Source: Pannonibacter sp. SL95 (GTDB lineage: Bacteria > Pseudomonadota > Alphaproteobacteria > Rhizobiales > Stappiaceae). From it: a stretch of DNA of 64,000 bases. Made by a program: the position numbers and the translations under genes. Under the pieces are notes generated by a model that made no database searches, was not told the DNA's origin, and saw nothing but the letters and a program-made list of their open reading frames with translations. The DNA lies in assembly GCF_026672425.1 (NCBI RefSeq), contig NZ_JAPPRC010000003.1, positions 1,780,501-1,844,500 of the forward strand. The letters run 5' to 3'. Every line of letters begins with the position of its first letter. The first letter of the stretch is position 1. This document shows, piece by piece, positions 46,835-55,186 of this stretch.

Positions 46835-47896
46835 ATGTCCGGCGTGGTGCTCAGCAATGTAATCAAGCGTTTCGGCGAAGTGGAAGTCATCCGCGGCGTG
46901 GATCTCACGGTGGATCACGGAGAATTCTGCGTGTTCGTCGGACCGTCCGGCTGCGGCAAGTCCACGCTCCTGCGCATGGTCGCCGGCCTCGAGGCGACGA
47001 CGTCCGGGTCCGTGCGGATCGGCAGCCGTGATGTCACCAATGCCGACCCGTCCGAGCGCGGGGTTGCCATGGTGTTCCAGACCTATGCGCTCTATCCGCA
47101 CATGACGGTGGCTGAAAACATGGGCTTCGGCCTGAAGATGACCGGCCATCCGAAGAGCGAGATCGACAGCAAGGTCGCCGAGGCAGCCCGCATCCTGAAG
47201 CTGGAACCGTTGCTCGCCCGCAAGCCGAAGGCCCTGTCCGGCGGCCAGCGTCAGCGCGTCGCCATCGGCCGCGCGATCGTGCGCGGACCGGAGGTCTTCC
47301 TGTTTGACGAGCCGCTGTCGAACCTTGATGCGGAACTGCGCGTGGAGATGCGCGTCGAGATTGCCCGGCTGCACCGCGAGATCGGCGCCACCATGATCTA
47401 CGTGACGCATGACCAGGTCGAGGCCATGACCCTTGCCGACAAGATCGTCGTGCTGAGGGCCGGCCGCGTCGAGCAGGTCGGCAAGCCGCTCGATCTCTAT
47501 CATGATCCGGACAACCGTTTTGTCGCCGGCTTCATCGGCTCGCCGGCGATGAACTTTGTGGCGGCACGGATGAACGCGGATGGAACGCTGCTGGCTCCGG
47601 GCATCTCTGATTCACAGGTGCAGGGGCCAAACGTGTCGGCGCATGCCGGGAACGTTGTCCTGGGCGTGCGTCCGCAGCACCTTTTGCTGCAGGACGGAGC
47701 CAGTCACCGCGTCGACATGATCGAGGCGCTTGGCGGTGTGTCCTACATCCACCTCGTCGCATCGACGGGCGAGAAGATCGTCGTCGAACAGCGCGACGAT
47801 GCCATCGCCCGGATCGGAGACAGCGTTGGCCTGCGCTTTGAGGCCGACAAGGCATTCCTCTTTGCCGCTGACGAGGCCGGTCTGCGCCTGCGCTGA
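46835..47896 (+). CDS. Sugar ABC transporter ATPase (UgpC/MsmK type), galactoside system
   Basis: The 353-residue ATPase has Walker A GPSGCGKST, signature LSGGQRQRVAIGRAI, Walker B VFLFDEPLSNLD and a C-terminal TOBE/MalK regulatory part from about residue 240. It follows iclR and should energise the galactoside importer encoded on the other strand. It ends tail to tail with a clearly related ATPase (47968-48966), so the two may be paralogues and partly interchangeable. Confidence 0.92.
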   Translation: MSGVVLSNVIKRFGEVEVIRGVDLTVDHGEFCVFVGPSGCGKSTLLRMVAGLEATTSGSVRIGSRDVTNADPSERGVAMVFQTYALYPHMTVAENMGFGLKMTGHPKSEIDSKVAEAARILKLEPLLARKPKALSGGQRQRVAIGRAIVRGPEVFLFDEPLSNLDAELRVEMRVEIARLHREIGATMIYVTHDQVEAMTLADKIVVLRAGRVEQVGKPLDLYHDPDNRFVAGFIGSPAMNFVAARMNADGTLLAPGISDSQVQGPNVSAHAGNVVLGVRPQHLLLQDGASHRVDMIEALGGVSYIHLVASTGEKIVVEQRDDAIARIGDSVGLRFEADKAFLFAADEAGLRLR

Positions 47897-47920
47897 TCCG
47901 CGTCAACACCTGACATCAGA

Positions 47921-47946
47921 AACGGCGGGCAGGGCCCGCCGTTTTT
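47921..47946 (+). terminator. Rho-independent terminator between two convergent ATPase genes
   Basis: AACGGCGGGC (47921-47930) pairs with GCCCGCCGTT (47933-47942) and runs into TTT. On the minus strand the stem is followed by TTTC, so weak action in both directions is possible. Confidence 0.85.
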
Positions 47947-47967
47947 CGTTCTGTGCCTTCCTTCAGT

Positions 47968-48966
47968 TCAGCGGATGCGCTGGCCGTTGGCGTCGAAGTG
48001 ATAGCAGCGGCTGGGCTCCGGCGTCACGAACACCGTTTCATCAACGCTGAACTTGTGTTCGCCGAAGAGGCGCACAGTGACGAGGCCGTGCTCGACATTG
48101 CGCACATAGACCAGCGTTTCGCCGCCCAGGTGCTCCACATGGCTGATCGTGCCCGGGATCTGTCCTTCGCTGCGGCTGATGCCGAGGTGTTCGGGCCGGA
48201 TGCCGAGGGTTTCACCGCGGCCACCGAGCTGGGCGCCCTTCAGGAAGTTCATCTGCGGCGAGCCGATGAAGCCGGCGACAAACACGTTGTCCGGGTCGTT
48301 GTAGAGCTCCATCGGCGCCCCGACCTGCTCGATGCGACCGGCGTTCAGCACGACGATGCGGTCGGCCAGCGTCATGGCTTCCACCTGATCATGCGTCACA
48401 TAGATCATGGTTGCCTTGAGGTCGCGGTGCAGGCGCGCGATCTCGATGCGGGTGTTGACGCGCAGCGCGGCGTCGAGGTTCGACAGCGGCTCGTCGAACA
48501 GGAAGAGCTTGGGTGTGCGCACCACGGCACGGCCGATGGCGACGCGTTGGCGCTGGCCACCCGACAGTTCCGCCGGCCGGCGTTCCAGCAGCTTGTCCAG
48601 CGACAGCATGGACGACGCGCGCTCGACGGCCGTTTCGATTTCGCCCTTCGACGCTCCGGCTTGCTTCAGCGCCAGCGCCATGTTGCCCTTGACGGTCAGG
48701 TGCGGGTAGAGCGCGTAGCTCTGGAACACCATGGCGATCTCGCGCTTCGACGGCGGGGCGTTGGTGATGTCGGCGTCATCGATCCGGATCGAGCCGCTGC
48801 TGGCGTCTTCGAGACCGGCGATGATGCGCAGCAGCGTGGACTTGCCGCAGCCGGACGGACCGACGAAGACGCAGAACTCGCCATCGTTGACGGTCAGGTC
48901 GACGCCCTTGATGACATCCACATTGCCGAAGGACTTGGTGATCTTGGAAAGGGACAGCGCGCCCAT
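47968..48966 (-). CDS. Sugar ABC transporter ATPase (UgpC/MsmK type), amino-sugar system
   Basis: The 332-residue ATPase has Walker A GPSGCGKST, signature LSGGQRQRVAIGRAV, Walker B LFLFDEPLSNLD and a shortened C-terminal TOBE domain. It is the last gene of the minus-strand operon with murQ, a binding protein, two permeases and a Gfo/Idh/MocA enzyme. Its start lies 12 bases after that enzyme. It is closely similar to the convergent ATPase at 46835-47896 through the whole nucleotide-binding domain. Confidence 0.92.
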   Translation of the reverse strand: MGALSLSKITKSFGNVDVIKGVDLTVNDGEFCVFVGPSGCGKSTLLRIIAGLEDASSGSIRIDDADITNAPPSKREIAMVFQSYALYPHLTVKGNMALALKQAGASKGEIETAVERASSMLSLDKLLERRPAELSGGQRQRVAIGRAVVRTPKLFLFDEPLSNLDAALRVNTRIEIARLHRDLKATMIYVTHDQVEAMTLADRIVVLNAGRIEQVGAPMELYNDPDNVFVAGFIGSPQMNFLKGAQLGGRGETLGIRPEHLGISRSEGQIPGTISHVEHLGGETLVYVRNVEHGLVTVRLFGEHKFSVDETVFVTPEPSRCYHFDANGQRIR

Positions 48967-48978
48967 GATGTCTCCTGC

Positions 48979-50004
48979 TTAAAGCTTGACCGGCTGGCCG
49001 GAACGCACGCTCTCATCTGCCGCGAGGCACACGGCGAGGGAGCGCACGGCATCGGACATGTGCCGGGTGAGGTCGAGGTTTTCGGTGATTGCACGTGCGA
49101 CATAGGCCTGTTCGCGGGCGCAGAGTGCGTCGTGTCCCGGCTCGTCGGCCATATCGAGGTCCTGGTGGCCCTGGCCGGCCTTGTGAACGCGGAGCTTCGA
49201 GGTCTGCGTATGCGCGTCAATGTCGTCGGAGCGGACCGTATCCGGCATGCGGATCGACACAGCGCCCTTGGGGCTGACCACGTCCTTCACGAAGAAAGCT
49301 GTGTCCGACATCATCGGGCCCCAGCCTGCCTCGTACCAGCCAAGGCTTCCATCGGCGAACAGCACCTGGAAGTGGCCGTAATTGTACATGTCGGCCGCAA
49401 TTTCGTCGCTGAGCCTGAGGCCCATGCCACGCACTTCAACGGGTGCCGCGTCGGTGATCTGGCACATCACGTCGACATAATGCACGCCGCAGTCGACGAT
49501 CGGCGGCGTCGTCTGCATCAAGGCCTTGTGCACCTCCCAGGTCGGACCGGAAGACTGCTGGTTGAGGTTGAGGCGGAACACGTAAGGACCGCCAAGGGCC
49601 CTGGCCTCAGTGATGAGCCGCTGCCAGCTCGGGTGATGGCGCAGGATGTAGCCGACCACGAGCTTGCGTCCGGTCTCCTGTGCCTTGGCGACAACCCGCT
49701 CGGCATCGGCCACATTGGTCGCAAGCGGCTTTTCGACGAAGACATGCGCGCCCGCATCCATGGCGGCGCAGGCGTAGTCGGCATGGGTGTCGGAATAGGT
49801 CGCGATGCAGACCAGATCCGGCTTCAGCGCCTCAAGAGCAGTAGAAAAGTCCGTGTGGTGCGGATAGGCAGCCAGCTCGTCCGGCAGGTTGCCCGGCCGC
49901 GTGCGGCTCACCAGGCCAACAATCTCGAACGAGGGGTCGGCGTGATAGGCGAGCGCGTGGCTCCGTCCCATGTTGCCAAGGCCAACGACAAGGGTCCGGA
50001 TCAT
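48979..50004 (-). CDS. Gfo/Idh/MocA family oxidoreductase of the amino-sugar operon
   Basis: The 341-residue protein has VVGLGNMGRSHALAY for NAD(P) binding, Lys in VFVEKPLATN and the Asp/His pair in VDCGVHYVDVM, so the active site of a sugar dehydrogenase is complete. The ATG at 50004 overlaps the permease stop (ATGA); the long upstream reading is rejected. No step of the standard MurNAc/GlcNAc route needs such an enzyme. It could oxidise or epimerise the imported sugar before the kinase, or act as an NAD-dependent glycosidase of the GH109 kind. Its substrate is unknown. Confidence 0.85.
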   Translation of the reverse strand: MIRTLVVGLGNMGRSHALAYHADPSFEIVGLVSRTRPGNLPDELAAYPHHTDFSTALEALKPDLVCIATYSDTHADYACAAMDAGAHVFVEKPLATNVADAERVVAKAQETGRKLVVGYILRHHPSWQRLITEARALGGPYVFRLNLNQQSSGPTWEVHKALMQTTPPIVDCGVHYVDVMCQITDAAPVEVRGMGLRLSDEIAADMYNYGHFQVLFADGSLGWYEAGWGPMMSDTAFFVKDVVSPKGAVSIRMPDTVRSDDIDAHTQTSKLRVHKAGQGHQDLDMADEPGHDALCAREQAYVARAITENLDLTRHMSDAVRSLAVCLAADESVRSGQPVKL

Positions 50005-50840
50005 TTGACGGCTCCTGCGGTGATGCCACGGATGAGCTGACGCGAGAAGACCAGATAGAGCACCAGAACCGGCAGGATCGCCAGCGACAGGGCGGCCAGA
50101 ACAGCGTTCCAGTTGGTCACGAACTGGCCGATGAACACCTGGCTTCCGAGCGTGACAGTCTTGGTCGCCTCGGAGGGGGCAAGGATCAGCGGGAACCACA
50201 GGTCGTTCCAGATCGGGATCATCGAGAACACCGCCACCGTTGCCATCGCCGGTCGGACGAGCGGCAGCACGAGGGTCAGGAAGATCTTGTATTCGCTGAG
50301 CCCGTCGATGCGTCCGGCGTTCTTCAGGTCGTCGGAAATGCCACGCATGAATTCCGACAGGATAAAGATCGCAAGCGGCAGCCCTTGCGCCGTGTAGACC
50401 AGGATCAGGGCGGTCAGCGTGTTCACGAGGCCCGAGGCCACCATCATCTGCAGGATGGCGACAGTGCCAAGCCGGATCGGGATCATGATGCCGATGGCAA
50501 GATAGAGGCCCATCAGCGTGTTGCCGCGGAAGCGGTATTCCGACAGGGCGAAAGCCGCCATGGCACCAAACAGCAGCACGAAGAACAGCGAGGCTATGGT
50601 CACGACAAGGCTGTTCTGGAAATAGAGGAAGAAATCCCCTTGCGCCAGAACGGTGGTGTAGCCGACAGGATCGAAGGTCGACGGCGTCGGAATGGCGAGC
50701 GGGTCGCCGAAGATCGCCTTGCGCGACTTGAAGGAGTTGATGACGACGACAAACACCGGGAACAGCGCGATCAGGGTGTAGAGCCCCAGCACCGAATGGG
50801 CGGCAACCGTGCGTCCCAGCGCGGAACGAGCCTTGGACAT
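50001..50840 (-). CDS. Sugar ABC transporter permease (MalG type), amino-sugar system
   Basis: The 279-residue permease has six hydrophobic segments and the EAA loop in DLKNAGRIDGLSEYKIFLTLVLPLVRPA (given as its span, about residues 170-197). It overlaps the oxidoreductase gene by four bases and follows the MalF-type permease by 11 bases. It forms half of the membrane channel. Confidence 0.92.
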   Translation of the reverse strand: MSKARSALGRTVAAHSVLGLYTLIALFPVFVVVINSFKSRKAIFGDPLAIPTPSTFDPVGYTTVLAQGDFFLYFQNSLVVTIASLFFVLLFGAMAAFALSEYRFRGNTLMGLYLAIGIMIPIRLGTVAILQMMVASGLVNTLTALILVYTAQGLPLAIFILSEFMRGISDDLKNAGRIDGLSEYKIFLTLVLPLVRPAMATVAVFSMIPIWNDLWFPLILAPSEATKTVTLGSQVFIGQFVTNWNAVLAALSLAILPVLVLYLVFSRQLIRGITAGAVK

Positions 50841-50851
50841 GGGGGTCTCCC

Positions 50852-51787
50852 TCAGAACTGGTAGCGGCGCAGCCGCGTCTGGATGGTGAACAGGTAGAAG
50901 CAGACACCAACGAGAATGATCACGAACATCGCCGTTGCGATCGTCGCGCCCATGTGCGGATCACCCAGCTGCAGCTGGAAACCGAAGAACGTGCGATAGA
51001 GGAACGTGCCGAGGATGTCGGTCGCAAAGTTCGGACCTGCCAGCGCGCCCTGGGCCACGTAGATCAGGTCGAACGCGTTGAAGTTGCCGACGAAGGTCAG
51101 GATCGAGATGATACCGATCGAGGGCAGGATGAGCGGCAGCTTGATCTTCCAGAACTGCTGCGTTCCGGTGACGCCGTCCATCTCGGCCGCTTCCAGGATC
51201 TCGTCCGGAATGGTAAGCAATGCGGCATAGATCAGCATCATCGGAATGCCGATGAACTGCCAGACCGACACCAGCGCCAGGGTTGTCAGGGCGTAGTCTT
51301 CCGAACCCAGCCACGGCGCATAAAGCGACTTCAGGCCGACGGCGTCGAGCATTCCGGGAGCGATGCCCCAGATCGGCGACAGGATCAGCTTCCAGACAAA
51401 GCCGACAATCACGAAGGACAGGATGGTCGGGATGAAGATTGCGGTGCGGTAGAACGCTGCCATCCGCAGCTTCGGCGAGGACAGCAAGGCTGCCAGAAGC
51501 ACGCCGATGGGGTTCTGCACCAGCATGTGAATGACAAAGAACCAGGCATTGTTGGCCAGCGCATTCCAGAACGCATCCGCCCAGCGGGGATCGCCGAACA
51601 GGGTCATGAAGTTGGCAAGGCCAACGAACTGGGTCACCCCGTCCGGGCTGATGTTGAACATGGCCATGTTCAGTGTGGCAAACAGCGGCAGGATCATGAT
51701 CGCGGTGTAGATGATCACGGCCGGGGCCAGAAACACGCCGATGTGCCAGCGGAACGGCTTCTTGCCAGCAAGGGGGATGTCGGTCAT
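50852..51787 (-). CDS. Sugar ABC transporter permease (MalF type), amino-sugar system
   Basis: The 311-residue permease has six hydrophobic segments and the EAA loop ILEAAEMDGVTGTQQFWKIKLPLILPS (span about residues 200-226). The ATG at 51787 gives the normal opening; the 16 residues further upstream are discarded. A gap of 168 bases with a strong hairpin separates it from the binding-protein gene. Confidence 0.92.
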   Translation of the reverse strand: MTDIPLAGKKPFRWHIGVFLAPAVIIYTAIMILPLFATLNMAMFNISPDGVTQFVGLANFMTLFGDPRWADAFWNALANNAWFFVIHMLVQNPIGVLLAALLSSPKLRMAAFYRTAIFIPTILSFVIVGFVWKLILSPIWGIAPGMLDAVGLKSLYAPWLGSEDYALTTLALVSVWQFIGIPMMLIYAALLTIPDEILEAAEMDGVTGTQQFWKIKLPLILPSIGIISILTFVGNFNAFDLIYVAQGALAGPNFATDILGTFLYRTFFGFQLQLGDPHMGATIATAMFVIILVGVCFYLFTIQTRLRRYQF

Positions 51788-51903
51788 GGGAATAGCCTCT
51801 GCGCTTGGGGGAGGCCCGGATCGGGTCTCCCCCATTGGTGCGATGGGGATTGTGCGAAGACTTGAGTGTTTTTACACTATAAAATTATGTGTCTGTGCAC
51901 ATG

Positions 51904-51934
51904 GGATCATGGCGGGCAGGGCGCGCCATGATCC
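51904..51934 (-). other. Perfect 11-base hairpin just after the amino-sugar binding-protein gene
   Basis: GGATCATGGCG (51904-51914) pairs perfectly with CGCCATGATCC (51924-51934) around nine bases, 22 bases past the stop codon on the minus strand. No strong T-run follows. It lies between the binding-protein and permease genes and may stabilise the binding-protein message. Confidence 0.6.
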
Positions 51935-51955
51935 ATTGCTCAACTGGTCGTCCGA

Positions 51956-53209
51956 TTACTTCTGCGGAGCGTACCAGCTTGCAAGGCCCTTCTGCAGGCG
52001 CTCTGCGGCTGCTTCCGGGGTCTCAGCGCCGCGAATGACGTTCGCGGAGGCATTCCAGGTTTCGTTTTCCAGGTTCGGGGTGCCGCGCGACAGGATCTGG
52101 TAGGTCGAGCGGATCGTCGGCTTGCAGGTCTCACGCCAGCTGACGAATTCCTGGGCCAGCGGCTCCTTCAGTTCGAACTTGGCGTTCGACAGGGAGAAGA
52201 AGCCCGGCAGGGCGTTCGCGTACAGTTCTGCGAATTCCGGCGAACCAACCCATTCCAGGAACTTCTTGGTTTCTTCCGGGTGCTTCGTGCTGGCGTTCAT
52301 GCCAAGCGCGATGTCGGTGTGGTCAGAGATGTAGCACTGGTCACCAGCGTTCGGGACCGGCGGGTAGAAGGCGCCGAGTTCAAAACCGGCCTGCTGCTTG
52401 AAGCCTGCGATTTCCCAGGAACCGGCCGGATAGATGGCAGCGCGGCCGAGGGTGAACAGGTTCTGGCTGTCCGGATAGGTCTGGGCTTCGTAGCCGTCAC
52501 CCAGATACTGGCCCCACTTGGCGATGGAGCGGAACGGGGCAACCCACGGCTCGTCCGTCAGCTTGGCGGCGCCGGCGATCAGCTCGGCACGGCCGGCTTC
52601 GCCCTTCCAGTAGTTCGGGCCGATGTTCTGGTAAGCCATGGTGGCAGCTTCCCACTGGTCGGCGGTGCCCATGGACATCGGGATGTACTTGCCGTTCGCC
52701 TTGATCTTGTCGAGGGCGGCAAAGAACTCAGCTTCGGTGGTCGGGACTTCGATGCCGACTTCCTTGAAGGCGTCCTTGTTGTAGATGAAGCCGTGGATGA
52801 CCGAAGCCATCGGCACGCAGTAGGTCTTGGCACCATCGTCGGTCGACCAGCCGGACTTCGCGACGGCCGAGAAGTTCTTCATCGCGTCCATGGCCGTCAG
52901 GTCGGCCAGCTTGCCCTTTTCGAACAGGGTCAGGGAGGCGTCGAACGGACGGCACGTGATCAGGTCACCGGCGCTGCCTGCGTCGAGCTTGGAGTTCAGG
53001 ATTGCGTTGTATTCGGACGGGGCGGTCGGTGCGAACACGACCTTGATGCCCGGGTTCTTAGCTTCGAAAGCGGGGATCAGCGTCTGCTGCCAGACGGTCA
53101 GATCATCGTTGCGCCAGCTTTCAATCGTCAGCGTGACATCGGCTGCATGAGCTGCACCGGCAAGCAGGGTGCCGGCGAGAAGTGCGCCCTGAAATTTCAC
53201 GAGTTTCAT
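51956..53209 (-). CDS. Sugar ABC transporter substrate-binding protein (family 1), amino-sugar system
   Basis: This is a 417-residue periplasmic receptor with a Sec signal peptide (KLVKFQGALLAGTLLAGAAHA, cut about residue 22). SBP_bac_1 features include NPGIKVVFAPTAPSEYNAIL, CVPMASVIHGFIYNKDAF and LGRAAIYPAGSWEIAGF. It lies 45 bases after murQ and ahead of the permeases. By context it probably binds GlcNAc, MurNAc or a small oligosaccharide containing them. Confidence 0.92.
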   Translation of the reverse strand: MKLVKFQGALLAGTLLAGAAHAADVTLTIESWRNDDLTVWQQTLIPAFEAKNPGIKVVFAPTAPSEYNAILNSKLDAGSAGDLITCRPFDASLTLFEKGKLADLTAMDAMKNFSAVAKSGWSTDDGAKTYCVPMASVIHGFIYNKDAFKEVGIEVPTTEAEFFAALDKIKANGKYIPMSMGTADQWEAATMAYQNIGPNYWKGEAGRAELIAGAAKLTDEPWVAPFRSIAKWGQYLGDGYEAQTYPDSQNLFTLGRAAIYPAGSWEIAGFKQQAGFELGAFYPPVPNAGDQCYISDHTDIALGMNASTKHPEETKKFLEWVGSPEFAELYANALPGFFSLSNAKFELKEPLAQEFVSWRETCKPTIRSTYQILSRGTPNLENETWNASANVIRGAETPEAAAERLQKGLASWYAPQK

Positions 53210-53254
53210 CTAACTGCTCCCGTTTATGGGCCTTTTTGGCCCTCTGGTTGATGC

Positions 53255-54154
53255 TTATGCGCCTTGTCGCAGGGCATCGAGGGCAGGTCCCACATGACCC
53301 CCGGTGTCCGCGAGAAGCTTGTTGGCCTGTGCCGCAGTGGCGCCACAGGCGATCAGGATTGCAGGCTTGACCGCTCCGCTCGTCTGGCCGAGCGCGGCCT
53401 TTGCTGCGTCAATGTCGGTGCCGGCAAAATCGGCCACCATTCCGGCGGCGCGTTCCACCAGCTTGGCGTTGTCGGCCACCACATTGACCATTCGCCCCTC
53501 GTGCACGTGTCCGAGGCGGACGCCGGCGAGGGTGGAAATCATGTTGAGTGTCGCCTTCTGGGCCGTTGCCGCACCAAGGCGGGTCGAGCCCGCCAGGATT
53601 TCCGGCCCGGTATCCAGGAACACCGGATAGTCCGCGAGGCCAAGCAGGGGCGAGCCATCAACGCTCGCGACGCCGACGATTTTCGCGCCGCGTGCCTTGG
53701 CTCTTTCGCAAACGGCCAGGGTATAGGGCGTGGAACCGGATGCAGACACGGCGATGACAAGGTCGCCCGCTCGCGGACCAACCCGCTCGACATCTGCATC
53801 GGCAAGCGAGGCATCGTCCTCGACGGCGCCAAGCATGTCGAGGAGGGCTGCTGCCCCGCCTGCAAAGAGCATGACGACCTGGTGCCGGGCGACGCCGAAG
53901 GTTCCGGGAATTTCGAGACAATCCGCAAGGGCCATCAACCCCGAGCTGCCTGCGCCGACATAAATGACGCGATGGCCGGCTGCGATGGAGTCGGCCATGG
54001 CAAGGCCCGATGCTGCAATCATCGCCCGCTGGGGTGCAATTGCCTGAAGTGCAACAGCCTGCGCGGCAAGGATAGCGTCCACCGCTTCCGTTGCGTTGGC
54101 TGAGTGCAGACGGCCAGCCTCTGCGTGCCGTGTCTCGGTCCGTCGGATCGTCAT
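53255..54154 (-). CDS. murQ: N-acetylmuramic acid 6-phosphate etherase family protein
   Basis: The 299-residue SIS-domain protein matches MurQ through most of its length: TETRHAEAG at the N-terminus, YVGAGSSGLMALADCLEIPGTFG with the catalytic Glu of the D..E.P.TFG motif, VSASGSTPYTL, and a C-terminal GGHVGPAL. MurQ cleaves the lactyl ether of MurNAc 6-phosphate to give GlcNAc 6-phosphate and D-lactate. The acidic stretch after AVE reads DDASLADAD and looks less acidic than the equivalent I remember from E. coli, so the second catalytic Glu is uncertain. The ATG at 54154 has a GGAGG site. It is divergent from the kinase gene and leads the importer operon. Confidence 0.87.
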   Translation of the reverse strand: MTIRRTETRHAEAGRLHSANATEAVDAILAAQAVALQAIAPQRAMIAASGLAMADSIAAGHRVIYVGAGSSGLMALADCLEIPGTFGVARHQVVMLFAGGAAALLDMLGAVEDDASLADADVERVGPRAGDLVIAVSASGSTPYTLAVCERAKARGAKIVGVASVDGSPLLGLADYPVFLDTGPEILAGSTRLGAATAQKATLNMISTLAGVRLGHVHEGRMVNVVADNAKLVERAAGMVADFAGTDIDAAKAALGQTSGAVKPAILIACGATAAQANKLLADTGGHVGPALDALRQGA

Positions 54155-54186
54155 CTTGTCCTCCCTAGCGTGATAATGCCAAAAGA

Positions 54187-54285
54187 ATACCAATTGTAAA
54201 GTGGCAAATTCGATTCATGGAATTTCGCAGAAAATGGACTGGTTTTCATATGGGGGCTTTTCATTTGGTATGTGTTTGGTATCAT
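54187..54285. promoter_or_regulatory. Repeated half-sites in the murQ/kinase divergent control region
   Basis: TTTGGTAT occurs twice in direct orientation, 11 bases apart (54264-54271 and 54275-54282), and its inverted form ATACCAAT lies at 54187-54194 near murQ. TTGGTAT-like half-sites are typical of NagR/DasR-type GntR regulators. The second copy overlaps a possible -10 box TATCAT (54280-54285), 16 bases after TTTTCA. A GntR regulator is encoded in the operon. Confidence 0.6.
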
Positions 54286-54304
54286 TCCGGCAAAGGGAGG
54301 AACA

Positions 54305-55186
54305 ATGACGCTCTTTCTGGGGATTGACGGCGGCGGCACCGGATGCCGGGCGCTGGTTGCTGATATCGACGGCCAGGTCACCGGGTCGGCGGCGTCGGGG
54401 CCATCCAACATCGTGTCTGACCCGGACGGTGCGCTCGACAGCATCCTGACCGCGGCACGCAGCGCGGCTGGCGCGTCGGTTCCGCTTGATCATCTTCATG
54501 CCGTACTCGGCCTGGCCGGCGGCAACGTGCGCGAAGCGGTTAATCGCCTCGTCGCGCGTCTGCCCTTTGCATCCGTGCATGTGGTCAATGACGGGATAAC
54601 CGCCTTCAAGGGCGCGCTCGGCGATGAGGATGGAGTCATGGCTGCCATCGGTACCGGCTCCATCTTCGCCGTTCAGCGTCAGGGCGAGATCCGCGAAGTC
54701 GGCGGCTGGGGCTTTCTTCTCGGCGATGAAGCCTCTGGCGCCTGGATGGGGCGCAGGCTTCTGGCCATGGGCCTGCGGGCTGTTGACGGCTTTACGGAAA
54801 TGACGCCGTTTCTGTCTGAGGTTCTTGCCGAATTTGGCGGTCCGACGCAGCTGGTCGGCGCGGCGCCAACCATGCGGCCAGCTGAGTTTGCCCGGCTTGC
54901 GCCGCGAATCCTGTCGGCCGCTGAGGCTGGCGATGCGGCAGCATCCAGCGTGCTGGCAGACGCTGTTGCGGAAGTGACACGCACCATCGAATTGCTACAG
55001 GCCGGCGACAGCCTGCCCGTTGTATTCCTGGGGGGGCTGGGTCCGGTTCATGCTGAGCGCCTGGCCGGCCGCTGGCCGCAGCGCACTGCGATCGGCGGCT
55101 CTGTCGAGGGCGCTGTCTTCATGGCGCGCCGCCGGTTCGAAGCCGGACTGTCTGGTCCGGTTCGTGGAGGGGGTCGGCATGGATGA
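54305..55186 (+). CDS. BadF/BadG family N-acetylhexosamine kinase (GlcNAc/MurNAc kinase)
   Basis: The 293-residue kinase of the BadF/BadG/BcrA/BcrD ATPase family has GIDGGGTGCRALV at the N-terminus, GTGSIFAVQ and GDEASGAWMGR. Family members phosphorylate GlcNAc, and the clostridial MurK acts on both GlcNAc and MurNAc at position 6. With MurQ divergent and NagA downstream, dual use is plausible. The ATG at 54305 follows GGGAGGA. Its end overlaps the GntR gene by eight bases. Confidence 0.88.
   Translation: MTLFLGIDGGGTGCRALVADIDGQVTGSAASGPSNIVSDPDGALDSILTAARSAAGASVPLDHLHAVLGLAGGNVREAVNRLVARLPFASVHVVNDGITAFKGALGDEDGVMAAIGTGSIFAVQRQGEIREVGGWGFLLGDEASGAWMGRRLLAMGLRAVDGFTEMTPFLSEVLAEFGGPTQLVGAAPTMRPAEFARLAPRILSAAEAGDAAASSVLADAVAEVTRTIELLQAGDSLPVVFLGGLGPVHAERLAGRWPQRTAIGGSVEGAVFMARRRFEAGLSGPVRGGGRHG

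Noticed and set aside
47953-50040. Long open frame (about 695 codons) on the plus strand opposite the ATPase and Gfo/Idh/MocA genes
   Set aside because: Its product has no recognisable domain, and the opposite strand carries two clear protein families with motifs; GC-rich codon use leaves such mirror frames open.
50005-50910. N-terminal extension of the amino-sugar Gfo/Idh/MocA gene (302 residues), which could look like a fusion protein
   Set aside because: It overlaps the permease gene in another frame and has no permease or enzyme motif; the ATGA junction gives the start at 50004.
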